Assembly (NCBI GenBank): GCA_014799505.1
Contig: JAAVHV010000009.1
Span: forward strand, 94,101 to 157,859
Direction: 5' to 3'
Length of the DNA: 63,759 nucleotides
Source of the DNA: Clostridiales bacterium
GTDB lineage: Bacteria; Bacillota; Clostridia; Oscillospirales; Oscillospiraceae
Shown: positions 24,407 through 32,836 of the stretch, piece by piece
Layout: each line of letters opens with the position of its first letter
Position numbering within the stretch: the first letter of the stretch is position 1
Position numbers and translations under genes: made by a program
The notes under the pieces: model-generated
What the model saw: the letters and a program-made list of their open reading frames with translations, nothing else
Database searches by the model: none
What the model was told of the DNA's origin: nothing

Positions 24407-25060
24407 TTATTTGCATAATTCCAGAAACGCCCGGAAGATCTCCCCGCCATCCACCGTGTCGGGCCGCGCCAATGCCCCCGTCATCCGCTCCGGGTGGAAC
24501 TGGACGGAGATGAGGGGCAGGGCATCATGCTCCACCGCCTCGATGACCCCGCCCTCTGACCAGGCGGTCGCCCGCAGCCCCTGGCCCAGCCGCCCCAGCG
24601 CCTGATGGTGGCTGCTGTTCACCGGGAACACCGGGCCGTACAGACGATGGAGCAATGAGCCCTCCGCCGCCCGGATCAAATGGACCTGGTCGCCCTCCTC
24701 TTTTCGGTGAAAGGGAACCAGCTCAGGCCCCAGATCCTGGATCAAATCGCCGCCCAGCCACACATTGACCACCTGGTGGCCCCGGCAGATGGCCAGCACC
24801 GGCTTGTTCGCCCCCAAAAAGGCGTCCAACAAGGCCAGCTCCGCCTCGTCCCGGGCCCGGTCGATGCCTTGGGAGCCCTGATTCTCCTGGCCGAACAGGG
24901 CCGGATCTATGTCGTCCCCGCCGGTGAGCAGCAGACCGTCATAGCCCGGGCTGGAGGAGGGGAGATAGTGGGCGTCCCCCACGCCTCCGGCGGCCTCAAT
25001 GGCGGCCAGATAATTGGCGGCGTTCCCCCCGCCGGTGGAGATCAGAATGCGCGGTTTCAT
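24407..25060 (-). CDS. Peptidase C26 family glutamine amidotransferase
   Basis: A 217-residue class I amidotransferase of the gamma-glutamyl-gamma-aminobutyrate hydrolase group (PuuD-like). The catalytic Cys is in LAICRGHQVVNV near residue 92, the His-Glu pair in VQFHPERM near 190. GLLLTGGDDIDPALFG near 44-59 is the typical early motif. It hydrolyses gamma-glutamyl amide bonds; in this setting it might act on wall or metabolite gamma-glutamyl linkages (inference). It overlaps the flippase gene by four bases (ATGA) and is the last gene of the long minus-strand run. Confidence 0.9.
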   Translation of the reverse strand: MKPRILISTGGGNAANYLAAIEAAGGVGDAHYLPSSSPGYDGLLLTGGDDIDPALFGQENQGSQGIDRARDEAELALLDAFLGANKPVLAICRGHQVVNVWLGGDLIQDLGPELVPFHRKEEGDQVHLIRAAEGSLLHRLYGPVFPVNSSHHQALGRLGQGLRATAWSEGGVIEAVEHDALPLISVQFHPERMTGALARPDTVDGGEIFRAFLELCK

Positions 25061-26598
25061 AGCGCTCCTCTCTTTCTCTTGAAATACGCCCCAAACCGGG
25101 CAAACAGGTCAGTGACGGACACCCCCTGAGCCAATAGCGCGGCGGAATAAACCGCGATCCCCAGCAGCCCGCACACCAGCGACGTCCAGCCATGGCCGCA
25201 CCCGGCGTCGTTCATCACGCGGAACAGCAGATTGCACCACAGCCCCATCAGCACCGCCGCTAACAACGGACGGGCAAACCATTCAAAGGCTTTTACTTTT
25301 AACTCCGCCGCCCGGAGGACGGAGGCCAGATTCAGCCCCGCCCCCACCAGACCGGAGGCTACAAACCCCGCCGCGAAGCCCGCAAGCCCGAACCGGGACA
25401 CGGCAAAAAAGGTGAAGGCCAGCTGCGCCACGTCGCTGAGGATGGCGTTGCGGGCGGCCTTTCCCTGGAGGCCCAGGCCGTTCAGCGCCCCGGACAGCAC
25501 CGACTGCCAGCACCCCAGCAGGGTGCCCGCCGCCAGGGGCAGGATCAGCTCCCCCACCCGCTCGTCTCGGAACAGCGCCGCCCCCACCGTGGGGCCGATC
25601 ACTGTCAGCAGGGCCATGGCCGGGGCCATGAGTAAAGAGGTGGCGGACATCACCCGGTCCAGAAACCCCCCCGCCGCCCGGCGGTCGCCCTGGGCGGTGC
25701 GCCGGGCCAGGTCGGGCACCATCACCAGGCACAGCGCTCCGATGAAGCCCGTGGGCAGGGCCAGCAGGGGCAGGGTCATGCCGCACAGCACCCCGAACTC
25801 GGACATGGCCTCGGACAGGGTCATGCCCCCTTCCACCAATTTCGCGGGGATGAGCACAGCGTTGGCGGAGCCCAGCAGCGTCCCCAGCAGGGAGGTGGCC
25901 CCCACGGGAAGGGCGATGGTCATCAGCCGCCTGCCGCTCACCTCCGCTCCGGCGGGACCGGGGGGAAACCGCTTCCAGTGCCGCCGGAACAGCAGGGTGA
26001 GGGCGCAGGCGGAAAACACCTCGCACAGCACCATGCCCAAGGCGATAATGCCCACCGTCTCCTCGGCACTCCGGGGCAGCAGCGCCGCCAGGAGCAGCAG
26101 CACCGCCGCCGCCCGGATGAGCTGCTCCGCCGTCTCCACGGCGGCTGGGGGGCGCACCCGGCCGATGCCGTAAAAACAGTGCTTGTGGAGATTTTCCACC
26201 CCGGTGAGCAGCATACAGGGCACCATCACCACCACGCCCAGCCGCGTCCGGGCGTCTCCCAGGAGATAGACGGAGATGGGGTCGGACAGCGCCACGACCG
26301 CCAGCCCCAGCGGCGCCGCCAGCAGCAAAAAATCCCTCAGCGCGCGGCGCAGCACCAGCTTGACCGTGCCGCTGTCCCCCAGGGCGTGGTACCGGGCGGA
26401 CAGGGTGGACACCGCCACCGTCAGCCCCACGGCGGTCACCGACATGAGCATGGAGTACACCGGCATCACCAATTGATACAGCCCCATGGTCTCCGCGCCG
26501 ATGAGCCGGGACAGGGCCATGCGGTACAAAAAACCCACCACTTGGGAAAACAGGCCGGTGGCGGTGAGCAGCAGAGTTCCGGCCAGGATCGTAGACAA
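25057..26598 (-). CDS. spoVB: SpoVB-like polysaccharide/lipid II flippase
   Basis: A 513-residue MOP-superfamily membrane protein with about 14 helices. It starts STILAGTLLLTATGLFSQVVGFLYR, the typical SpoVB beginning, and continues with LYQLVMPVYSMLMS and GLTVAVSTLSARY. SpoVB acts in spore cortex peptidoglycan synthesis by moving lipid-linked precursors. I chose TTG at 26598 with a strong AAGGGGGG seven bases upstream; an ATG at 26631 would add MRTHPVKGGEP, which is not family-like, and it lies inside a large hairpin. It may equally be a related wall polysaccharide flippase. Confidence 0.85.
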   Translation of the reverse strand: MSTILAGTLLLTATGLFSQVVGFLYRMALSRLIGAETMGLYQLVMPVYSMLMSVTAVGLTVAVSTLSARYHALGDSGTVKLVLRRALRDFLLLAAPLGLAVVALSDPISVYLLGDARTRLGVVVMVPCMLLTGVENLHKHCFYGIGRVRPPAAVETAEQLIRAAAVLLLLAALLPRSAEETVGIIALGMVLCEVFSACALTLLFRRHWKRFPPGPAGAEVSGRRLMTIALPVGATSLLGTLLGSANAVLIPAKLVEGGMTLSEAMSEFGVLCGMTLPLLALPTGFIGALCLVMVPDLARRTAQGDRRAAGGFLDRVMSATSLLMAPAMALLTVIGPTVGAALFRDERVGELILPLAAGTLLGCWQSVLSGALNGLGLQGKAARNAILSDVAQLAFTFFAVSRFGLAGFAAGFVASGLVGAGLNLASVLRAAELKVKAFEWFARPLLAAVLMGLWCNLLFRVMNDAGCGHGWTSLVCGLLGIAVYSAALLAQGVSVTDLFARFGAYFKRKRGAL

Positions 26599-26657
26599 GG
26601 GCTCGCCCCCCTTCACAGGATGAGTTCTCATTCATCCTATGAGGGAGGGCTTGTCTA
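26594..26657 (-). promoter_or_regulatory. Hairpin enclosing the spoVB-like ribosome site
   Basis: An imperfect inverted repeat: AGACAAG...CTTGTCT outside, AGGATGA/TCATCCT around an 8-base loop, and the GGGGGG ribosome site paired with CCTCCC. Folding would bury the start region of the flippase gene. Confidence 0.55.
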
Positions 26658-26664
26658 AAATTCG

Positions 26665-27498
26665 TCATTGACCTGCCACCCGGGTCAGCGCCCCGGTGAC
26701 GCAGTCCAGATAGTAATTCGCGGTGTCGGTGGTCACCAGCCACACAGGCGTCAGCCGGGCGCCGCCGGACAGGGATTGGGCCGTGCCCCGGTAGCCCGGC
26801 TCCATGGCGCGGATGGCGGAGCACACGTCGCCGGTGGCACCCAGCCCCTCGGAAAACCGCATCAGCGCCGTGGGCAGCGTGAGCGTTTGCCCCGCCTCCG
26901 CCGTCCCCTCCGCCGCCATCAGCAGCGTGCCCCGGAGGGTGGTCAGATACCCCTCCCGGTACACAAACTCCACCTCGCAGGAGAACACCGGCGCCCCGTT
27001 CCAGCTCTGCCGAAATCGGAGGACGACGTCCTCCCCCTCGCCCATCTGGTTGGTCAGCGCCCCCTCCACCCCCAGCTTTTTCAGCAGGGCGGCGGCGTGA
27101 TCCTCCGGGTGGTCAGTTTTCCAGTGGTTATCCTGGGGGAAGTCGGCGGACAGCTCGCCCCCGGCCCGGAGGCTCACCTCCCCCAGCTTACCCTGGTAGA
27201 GATACAGCCCGCCCCCTCGGTTGTCCCCCTGAACCTCCTCGTCCAGCAGGACGCTCACCAGCCGGGCCTCCCGCTCCACATCCCGTTCCACCGTCATGGG
27301 GGTCAGTCCGTCCGCGGCCGCGACAGCCTCAATGTCCACCTGTACGCCGCCCTTTTCCAGCACCTGGACGGTCTGCTCCAGCGCCGAGCGCTCATAGCGG
27401 GCGGACTCCTCCCTGCGGATGCCCACCAGCACCAGCAGAAAGCCGTTCACCGTCAGCAGGATGAGGATGATCAGGTTTTTCAGTTTGCGCCATTCCAC
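26665..27498 (-). CDS. YycI-like regulatory membrane protein
   Basis: A 277-residue single-pass protein: short cytoplasmic start VEWRKLKNLIILILLTVNGFLL, membrane helix at about residues 8-26, and an extracellular beta-rich region with repeats of PepSY-like strands. Position and layout match YycI (WalI), which together with YycH controls the WalK kinase in Bacillus and Staphylococcus. The GTG at 27498 follows GGGGAG at eight bases and is the only sensible start near the helix. It is 16 bases after the YycH-like gene. Confidence 0.82.
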   Translation of the reverse strand: MEWRKLKNLIILILLTVNGFLLVLVGIRREESARYERSALEQTVQVLEKGGVQVDIEAVAAADGLTPMTVERDVEREARLVSVLLDEEVQGDNRGGGLYLYQGKLGEVSLRAGGELSADFPQDNHWKTDHPEDHAAALLKKLGVEGALTNQMGEGEDVVLRFRQSWNGAPVFSCEVEFVYREGYLTTLRGTLLMAAEGTAEAGQTLTLPTALMRFSEGLGATGDVCSAIRAMEPGYRGTAQSLSGGARLTPVWLVTTDTANYYLDCVTGALTRVAGQ

Positions 27499-27514
27499 GC
27501 CACATACTCCCCTT

Positions 27515-28780
27515 TCACACCGCCACCCAGTCCGGCGAGACGGCGGCTCCCCCGCCGTCCCGGTACTGAATGACCAGCTCCCGCCGCTCATCCGTCAGAT
27601 CGGGCAGCATGGCCGCCGCCTTGTCAACGGGCAGCAGCAGGGCGCGCTCCCCGTTGGCGGCGTAGCAGCGAAAGCGAAGGGTGAACCGGGTGATATAGCC
27701 ACTCTCCACCCAGAACTCCGCCGCCCAGCCCTCGCCGCCCAGGCGGACGGCGCAGCCGTCCAGCAGATAGCCAAAGCGCACCCGCAGCGCGCCTCTCTCC
27801 TCCTGAGCGGACATGAGGTACAGCCGGGCCTCGCCGCACAGTGCGCCCAGCGTACGCTCCGCCAGCGCCCGAACGCCGTCCACCTGGTCGGCAATGTCCT
27901 TGCCCACCGGGTATTTCTCCGGCTGGGCCGCCCGGTAGGTCACCGTGCCGTTGTCGCTCACCACCAGGCGGTCGCCGCCGTCCAGGTACACCTCGCCGCC
28001 GCTGACCGGGGCATGGTTCTGCGCGCTGTAGTCCAGGGCCTCCAGCACCGCCGCCGCACCGGCTCCGCCCGTCAGCGGGACGGACGCATCGTATCCCTCG
28101 CGGCCCTGCTCCCCCTCGGTGATGAGGGTATAGGGATCCAGCAGCCGGGTCAGCTCCTGGCTCTCAAAGGCAAAATAGGCTCCATTGGAGGTCGGCCCCT
28201 CCGCCGCCGGATCCAGATGGAGGCTCTGGGTCAGCGCGGTGGAGCAGGAGAAAAACTGGCCGCTGCCCGCCTCCTGCCAGCACAGCAGCACCTGATCCTC
28301 CGTCCCGGCACACAGCAGCACCCGCCGGGCGGAGCCGGATGGTGATCCGTCTTCCGGCCCCTGGAGCCACCGCTTCAGAGCGGCCAGGGGAACCTCGCCC
28401 TGAAAGTCGAAGTACACGCCCGTCCCGCCCAGATACCGCCGCCACTCCCCCTCCGTGATGGGCTGGGGCGTCCCGGCGGAGGCCAGCGCGTCCCCCAGCA
28501 GGGCGCCCAGCGGGGGAAACAGCTCCTTCAGGCGCTCCTCGTTATATTGCACGCCATAGCGTCCCCCTTCCCCGGTGACAGCCAGTCGGGCGGGGAGCAT
28601 GACCATCCCCTGGCTCTCCTCGGACAGGCCCGCGCCGGGGCTCTCCCGGGGGGACAGCAGATCCATGACGCCGCTGTCCCGCACCAGCGGCGTCATGGTC
28701 AGCAGATAGATGGCGGACAGGGTGAGCAGGACGATGAGGACATCCTTTCCCCATTCGATCCAGCGACGCTTATTCCTCAT
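27515..28780 (-). CDS. YycH-like regulatory membrane protein
   Basis: A 421-residue protein with a single N-terminal membrane helix (WGKDVLIVLLTLSAIYLLTM) and a large extracellular domain. LSPRESPG and later SGGEVYLDGGDRLVVSDNGTV are visible. Sequence similarity to characterised YycH is weak; the call rests mainly on gene order (walK, this gene, YycI-like gene) and topology. YycH binds and restrains or activates WalK depending on species. It overlaps walK by 11 bases, indicating tight coupling. Confidence 0.82.
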   Translation of the reverse strand: MRNKRRWIEWGKDVLIVLLTLSAIYLLTMTPLVRDSGVMDLLSPRESPGAGLSEESQGMVMLPARLAVTGEGGRYGVQYNEERLKELFPPLGALLGDALASAGTPQPITEGEWRRYLGGTGVYFDFQGEVPLAALKRWLQGPEDGSPSGSARRVLLCAGTEDQVLLCWQEAGSGQFFSCSTALTQSLHLDPAAEGPTSNGAYFAFESQELTRLLDPYTLITEGEQGREGYDASVPLTGGAGAAAVLEALDYSAQNHAPVSGGEVYLDGGDRLVVSDNGTVTYRAAQPEKYPVGKDIADQVDGVRALAERTLGALCGEARLYLMSAQEERGALRVRFGYLLDGCAVRLGGEGWAAEFWVESGYITRFTLRFRCYAANGERALLLPVDKAAAMLPDLTDERRELVIQYRDGGGAAVSPDWVAV

Positions 28781-30242
28781 TCCTGGCCTCCTCCCGGGGG
28801 CCCCGGATGGGCAGCTCCATGCGGATGGTCAGGCCGGGCTCCTGCTTGTCCACCAGGTACAGCCTGCCCTCGTGCTGCTTCATGATCTCCTGGGCGATGG
28901 ACAGCCCCAGCCCCGTGCCGCCGGACTGGCGGGAACGGGCCTTATCCACCCGGTAGAACCGCTCGAAAATGCGGTCCCGGTCGCCCTCGGGGATGCCGAT
29001 GCCGTTGTCGTCCACCTCCATCCACACCTTGTCCCCCGCCTGTCCGGCGGACAGGACGATGCGCCCCCCGTCGGGGGTGTACTTGATGGCGTTGGACACA
29101 ATGTTCATCATCACCTGCATCACCCGCTCCCGATCCGCCCGCACCTCCGGCAGATTTTCGGGCAGAACCAGCTCCACCGTGTGGGAGTGGTTCTGGGCGT
29201 CCATCAAAATGGCCTGATAGGTGTCGTCCACCGCCCCGGCGAAGGGGAACCGGGCCAGCCGCAGCCCGCTCCGCCCGGAGTCGAACCGGGACAGGGTGAG
29301 CAGATCCTGGAGGATATGGGCCATGCGGTCGGACTCGTTGAGGATGACCCCCAGGAACCTCTGCTCCATCTCCGGGGGCAGGTCCCCCACCCCGTCGTCC
29401 AGTGTCTCGGCGTAGCTCTTGATGTTGGTCAGCGGGGTGCGCAGCTCGTGGGACACGTTGGCCACAAAATCCTTGCTTTTCTGCTGCTCCCGCTCCAAAT
29501 CGGCGATGGTGGACTGGAGCTGCCGGGCCATGACGTTGAAGCTCTCGGTGAGCTGGCCGATCTCATCGGACGAGGTAACCTCCAGTTTCCGGGAGAAGTC
29601 CCCCCGGGCAACCTCCTCAATGCCGTTGGTCAGGCGCTGGAGGGGGTTGACCATGGTCTTGGCCAGCAGGAAGGACAGCAGGATCGAGATGATCAGGCCC
29701 AGCGCCAGCGCCTCTATAATGAGGGTGAACATCGACCCGTTCAGGCTGCGGGCGGTCTCGCGGCTGTCCAGGATATAGACGATGTAGGGCTGCCCGCCCC
29801 GGGTGATAGGGATGGCGGCGTCCATATAATCGGCGGTGACACTGCTGTCGTCTCCCGGTTTCCCCTGCAGGGCGGAGGCGATGTTGGGGGTGATGGGGAT
29901 ACCCCCCGCCGGCTCGGGGGCCGATCCGGCCAGATAGCGGCCGGTGGTCCCGTCCAGCACGTAGAAGTTGCGGTGGCGGCGGTCCACGCCCAGCACGCCC
30001 TCGTAGGCGGACAGCACCGCGTTCACCATAGACGCGCCGTCGGTCTCGTCCTCGGTGGCGGTCTGGAGATCCCGGACGAAGTCCGCGTTGTCCTCACTGA
30101 AGGCGTCGGCGATCTGGCTGTAAAACTCGTTGATATAGTAGCCGGTGACCGAGTTCATCAAAAACGCGCCCACCACCACCATCAGCGACACGATGAGCAG
30201 CACCATGATGAGCACCAGCTTGATGTGCAGGTTTCGGCGCAT
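28770..30242 (-). CDS. walK: Cell-wall sensor histidine kinase WalK
   Basis: A 490-residue kinase. It has a helix at residues 8-30, an extracellular PDC/Cache-like domain of about 140 residues (VNAVLSAYEGVLGVDRRHRN) and a second helix (LIIEALALGLIISILLSFLLA). A HAMP domain follows, then the phospho-His in NVSHELRTPLTNIKSYAE and an ATPase domain with NIVSNAIKYTPDG and GGTGLGLSIAQEI. It lacks the cytoplasmic PAS domain of Bacillus WalK. WalK monitors lipid II or wall integrity. RBS AGGAGG precedes the ATG. Unusually, another gene separates it from walR. Confidence 0.93.
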   Translation of the reverse strand: MRRNLHIKLVLIMVLLIVSLMVVVGAFLMNSVTGYYINEFYSQIADAFSEDNADFVRDLQTATEDETDGASMVNAVLSAYEGVLGVDRRHRNFYVLDGTTGRYLAGSAPEPAGGIPITPNIASALQGKPGDDSSVTADYMDAAIPITRGGQPYIVYILDSRETARSLNGSMFTLIIEALALGLIISILLSFLLAKTMVNPLQRLTNGIEEVARGDFSRKLEVTSSDEIGQLTESFNVMARQLQSTIADLEREQQKSKDFVANVSHELRTPLTNIKSYAETLDDGVGDLPPEMEQRFLGVILNESDRMAHILQDLLTLSRFDSGRSGLRLARFPFAGAVDDTYQAILMDAQNHSHTVELVLPENLPEVRADRERVMQVMMNIVSNAIKYTPDGGRIVLSAGQAGDKVWMEVDDNGIGIPEGDRDRIFERFYRVDKARSRQSGGTGLGLSIAQEIMKQHEGRLYLVDKQEPGLTIRMELPIRGPREEARNEE

Positions 30243-30289
30243 GGCGGGGCCTCCTTTCTGAATCCTGTGTCCGGCGCGGGGGCCGGGAT

Positions 30290-31390
30290 CTACTCCTTCA
30301 TGAACCCGTAATAAGTACCGGTCGTCATATTCGCAATATCAAGGTATGTCCCGTCCAGCAGCAGGAAACCGAAATAAGACGATACAGTTTCCTCGGAAAG
30401 CTGTTCCTTCCCATCCAGCATAAAAGACTGGTTGACACAAGAAAAACACACAAAATTATCAACGGTATATTCCGGCACTCTGGAGATCACGTCCCGCATC
30501 TCTCTTTCTGTCACAGCATACCTGGAAAGCTCGGTCGTCAAATAATCAAGCGCGTCCTGCCCGATATGAAATTCATAGGTGCCGGCAAAATAATTGTCGC
30601 CTGTTTCCCCTTTTGTCTGATACCAATGGAATGTCTGATCCCCACGGAATACCCATTGGGAGCCGTCACTGGTAGCGATCCAGGATGTTCCCGCCAGCAA
30701 GTCCGGGGACCGCGCCCCTGTTCGAGGGATCAACACGATCACGACCACTGCCACAAGACAAACAACACCAGCCAATCCGGCCAAAATAAGAGGGAGCCTT
30801 GTTTTTTTAGCGGGTTCCACGTCCTCCGCGGACATTTTCACCCCTGCCCCCGGCAGCGGTCTCCCCTCTAATTTGTCTACCACCATATTGTCAAACCGCT
30901 CCACGTTTTCCATCCCTTTTGTGGAAACGGTAATCAATTTGGTGTCCCCGCTGTAATAGGTGTAGGACATCTCTTTGGGCGACTGTATGGCAGCAGCATG
31001 TCTTTGCTGTAACGCATAGGCAAGCGCGCCGCCAAGCAGCATCCCGCCAATTGCCGCGTCTAATTGTTCGCCTGAGGTATCGCCCTCCGCTTTTCTGGAG
31101 GTGATCTCCCGCAGCGTGATTTTTTTGGACGGCCGCCACAACGGATAAATGGCGATGTGCTGACCGTTCACTTCGATGCGCGGACGTCTCTGCACATAGA
31201 AAGAGCCCACGAAAAACAAGAGGAAAATTCCAACAAAGCCCATGAAAATGATATCAAGTCCCTCCTGCCGGAGGGCGTCCCGCATGAGATCCCAGTTGAT
31301 GAACCACACGATCGCCGCGATCATGAGAACGCACAGGACTCGTACCACAATCATTCCGGGGTTTTTCTTCTTCCGTACTTCAAAAGACAC
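30290..31390 (-). CDS. Unrecognised two-helix membrane protein between walR and walK
   Basis: A 366-residue protein. Two helices lie at residues 12-30 and 43-63. A cytoplasmic PH-like segment follows (IEVNGQHIAIYPLWRPSKKI), and a third helix (LILAGLAGVVCLVAVVVIVLI) sits near residue 205-225. An extracellular 140-residue domain starts LLAGTSWIATSDGSQWVFRG, reminiscent of lipocalin-like or DUF-type stress proteins. Codon use is more AT-rich than walR and walK, suggesting later insertion into the operon. I do not recognise a family. It might sense the envelope with WalK or be a passenger. Confidence 0.7.
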   Translation of the reverse strand: MSFEVRKKKNPGMIVVRVLCVLMIAAIVWFINWDLMRDALRQEGLDIIFMGFVGIFLLFFVGSFYVQRRPRIEVNGQHIAIYPLWRPSKKITLREITSRKAEGDTSGEQLDAAIGGMLLGGALAYALQQRHAAAIQSPKEMSYTYYSGDTKLITVSTKGMENVERFDNMVVDKLEGRPLPGAGVKMSAEDVEPAKKTRLPLILAGLAGVVCLVAVVVIVLIPRTGARSPDLLAGTSWIATSDGSQWVFRGDQTFHWYQTKGETGDNYFAGTYEFHIGQDALDYLTTELSRYAVTEREMRDVISRVPEYTVDNFVCFSCVNQSFMLDGKEQLSEETVSSYFGFLLLDGTYLDIANMTTGTYYGFMKE

Positions 31391-31431
31391 TTTATGACCT
31401 CCTGCTGATCAAAATACAAGTATTTACTTTT

Positions 31432-32133
31432 TTACACGCCGAAGGCGTACCCCAGCCCCCGGCGGGTCACGATGAACTTGGGGTCGGCGGGGTCGTCCTC
31501 CAGCTTCTCGCGAAGCCGCCGGATGGCCACGTCCACCGCCCGCACATCGCCCACGTAGCCCTCGTAGTTCCACACCTGCTCCATCAGCGACTCCCGGCTC
31601 ACCGCCTGCCCCCGGCTGGAGGCCAGCGTCTTGACCAGCTCGTACTCCCGCTGGGTCAGGTCCAGGGCCTCGCCGTCCTTATACACCAGCATGGCGTCCA
31701 GATCCACCTGGATCCGGCCCAGCTCCAGCCGGTTCCCCGCGGTCTGCTGGACGCCGTTTGACAGCATTTCCGTGCGGCGGATGTTGCTCTTCACCCGGGC
31801 CAGCAGCTCCCGCATGGAGAAGGGCTTGGTGATGTAGTCGTCCGCCCCCAGCTCCAGCCCCAGCACCTTGTCCGTCTCCTCCTCACGGGCGGTGAGCATG
31901 ATGATGGGGGTGGCCCGCCCCTGCTCCCGCAGGGTGCGGCACACCTGGAAGCCGTCCATTTTGGGCAGCATCAGATCCAGCAGGATCAGGTCCGGGTCCT
32001 GCTCCAGGGCCAGCCGCAGCCCCGCCGCCCCGTCCAGGGCCTCCAGCGTCTCGTAGCCCTCCCGGGCCAGGTTGAAGGTGAGGATGTCCACGATGTTCCG
32101 CTCGTCCTCCACCACCAGGATCTTTTTACCCAT
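31432..32133 (-). CDS. walR: Response regulator WalR
   Basis: A 233-residue OmpR-family regulator of wall metabolism. The receiver domain has VVEDERNIVD, phospho-acceptor Asp in LILLDLMLPKMDGF and DDYITKPFSMREL. The DNA-binding domain has LTQREYELVKTLASSRGQAVSR and VDVAIRRLREKLEDDP, ending RRGLGYAF, all typical for WalR/YycF. It overlaps the nudix gene by eight bases. It probably regulates hydrolases such as the P60 protein at 60232 (family knowledge, not shown here). Confidence 0.95.
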   Translation of the reverse strand: MGKKILVVEDERNIVDILTFNLAREGYETLEALDGAAGLRLALEQDPDLILLDLMLPKMDGFQVCRTLREQGRATPIIMLTAREEETDKVLGLELGADDYITKPFSMRELLARVKSNIRRTEMLSNGVQQTAGNRLELGRIQVDLDAMLVYKDGEALDLTQREYELVKTLASSRGQAVSRESLMEQVWNYEGYVGDVRAVDVAIRRLREKLEDDPADPKFIVTRRGLGYAFGV

Positions 32134-32674
32134 TGGTCTCCTCCCGCATCAATTTCTCCGCCCGGAACAGGGCGGCCACTGTTTTCCCATCGTTGATCCG
32201 CCCGTCCGCCGCCTGGGCCAGCGCCTCGTCAAAGGGCAGCTTGAAGGGCTCCAAAAACTCGTCCTGATCCAGGTGCCGCTCCCCGAAGGTCAAATCGCGG
32301 GCCAGGTACAGGTACAGCATCTCGTCGGTATATCCCACGCTGGGCATGATATGGCCCAGGGCGTCCCACCTTCCCGCTGTGGCCCCGATCTCCTCCTTCA
32401 GCTCCCGCCGGATGGCGTCAAAGGGATCCTCCCCCGGCTCCAGCTTGCCCGCCGGGATCTCGGTGACCACCTTGTGGTAGGGGTAGCGGAACTGCCGCTC
32501 CAGATAGACATTCCCCTCGCCATCCAGGGCCACCACCGACGCCCCGCCGGGATGATGGACAAACTCCCGGACGGACGTTTTGCCATTGGTCAGCTCCACC
32601 TCGTCCCGGTAAACCTTCAGCAGCCGCCCGTCGAAAACCCGCTCGCTGGCCAGCGTTTTCTCCTTCAGTTCCAT
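32126..32674 (-). CDS. ADP-ribose pyrophosphatase (nudix hydrolase)
   Basis: A 182-residue NudF-type enzyme that cleaves ADP-ribose to AMP and ribose 5-phosphate. The nudix box runs from GKLEPGEDPFDAIRREL to KEEIG (about residues 76-97). VREFVHHPGGASVVALDG and the ERQFRYPY segment before the box are typical of the ADP-ribose group. A Pro about 15 residues after the box (IMPSVGYTDE) fits too. It leads the walR operon on the minus strand; such placement is common in clostridia and need not imply shared function. Confidence 0.93.
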   Translation of the reverse strand: MELKEKTLASERVFDGRLLKVYRDEVELTNGKTSVREFVHHPGGASVVALDGEGNVYLERQFRYPYHKVVTEIPAGKLEPGEDPFDAIRRELKEEIGATAGRWDALGHIMPSVGYTDEMLYLYLARDLTFGERHLDQDEFLEPFKLPFDEALAQAADGRINDGKTVAALFRAEKLMREETNG

Positions 32675-32786
32675 ATCAAAATAACCTCCCGGTGCATATC
32701 ATGCGCTTTTTACGTATTTAGATATTTTACCACAGCAGAGAAAAAATAGAAAGTCTAAAGTCATATTTTCCCGGGAAATTGAGGGA

Positions 32787-32815
32787 TTGTCATTTCCGCC
32801 GGGATGCCGTATAAT
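32787..32815 (+). promoter_or_regulatory. Promoter of the DUF815 ATPase gene
   Basis: TTGTCA (32787-32792), 17-bp spacer, TATAAT (32810-32815), 21 bases before the ATG at 32837. Confidence 0.8.
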
Positions 32816-32836
32816 ATCCCCACCGAGGTGATTTCC

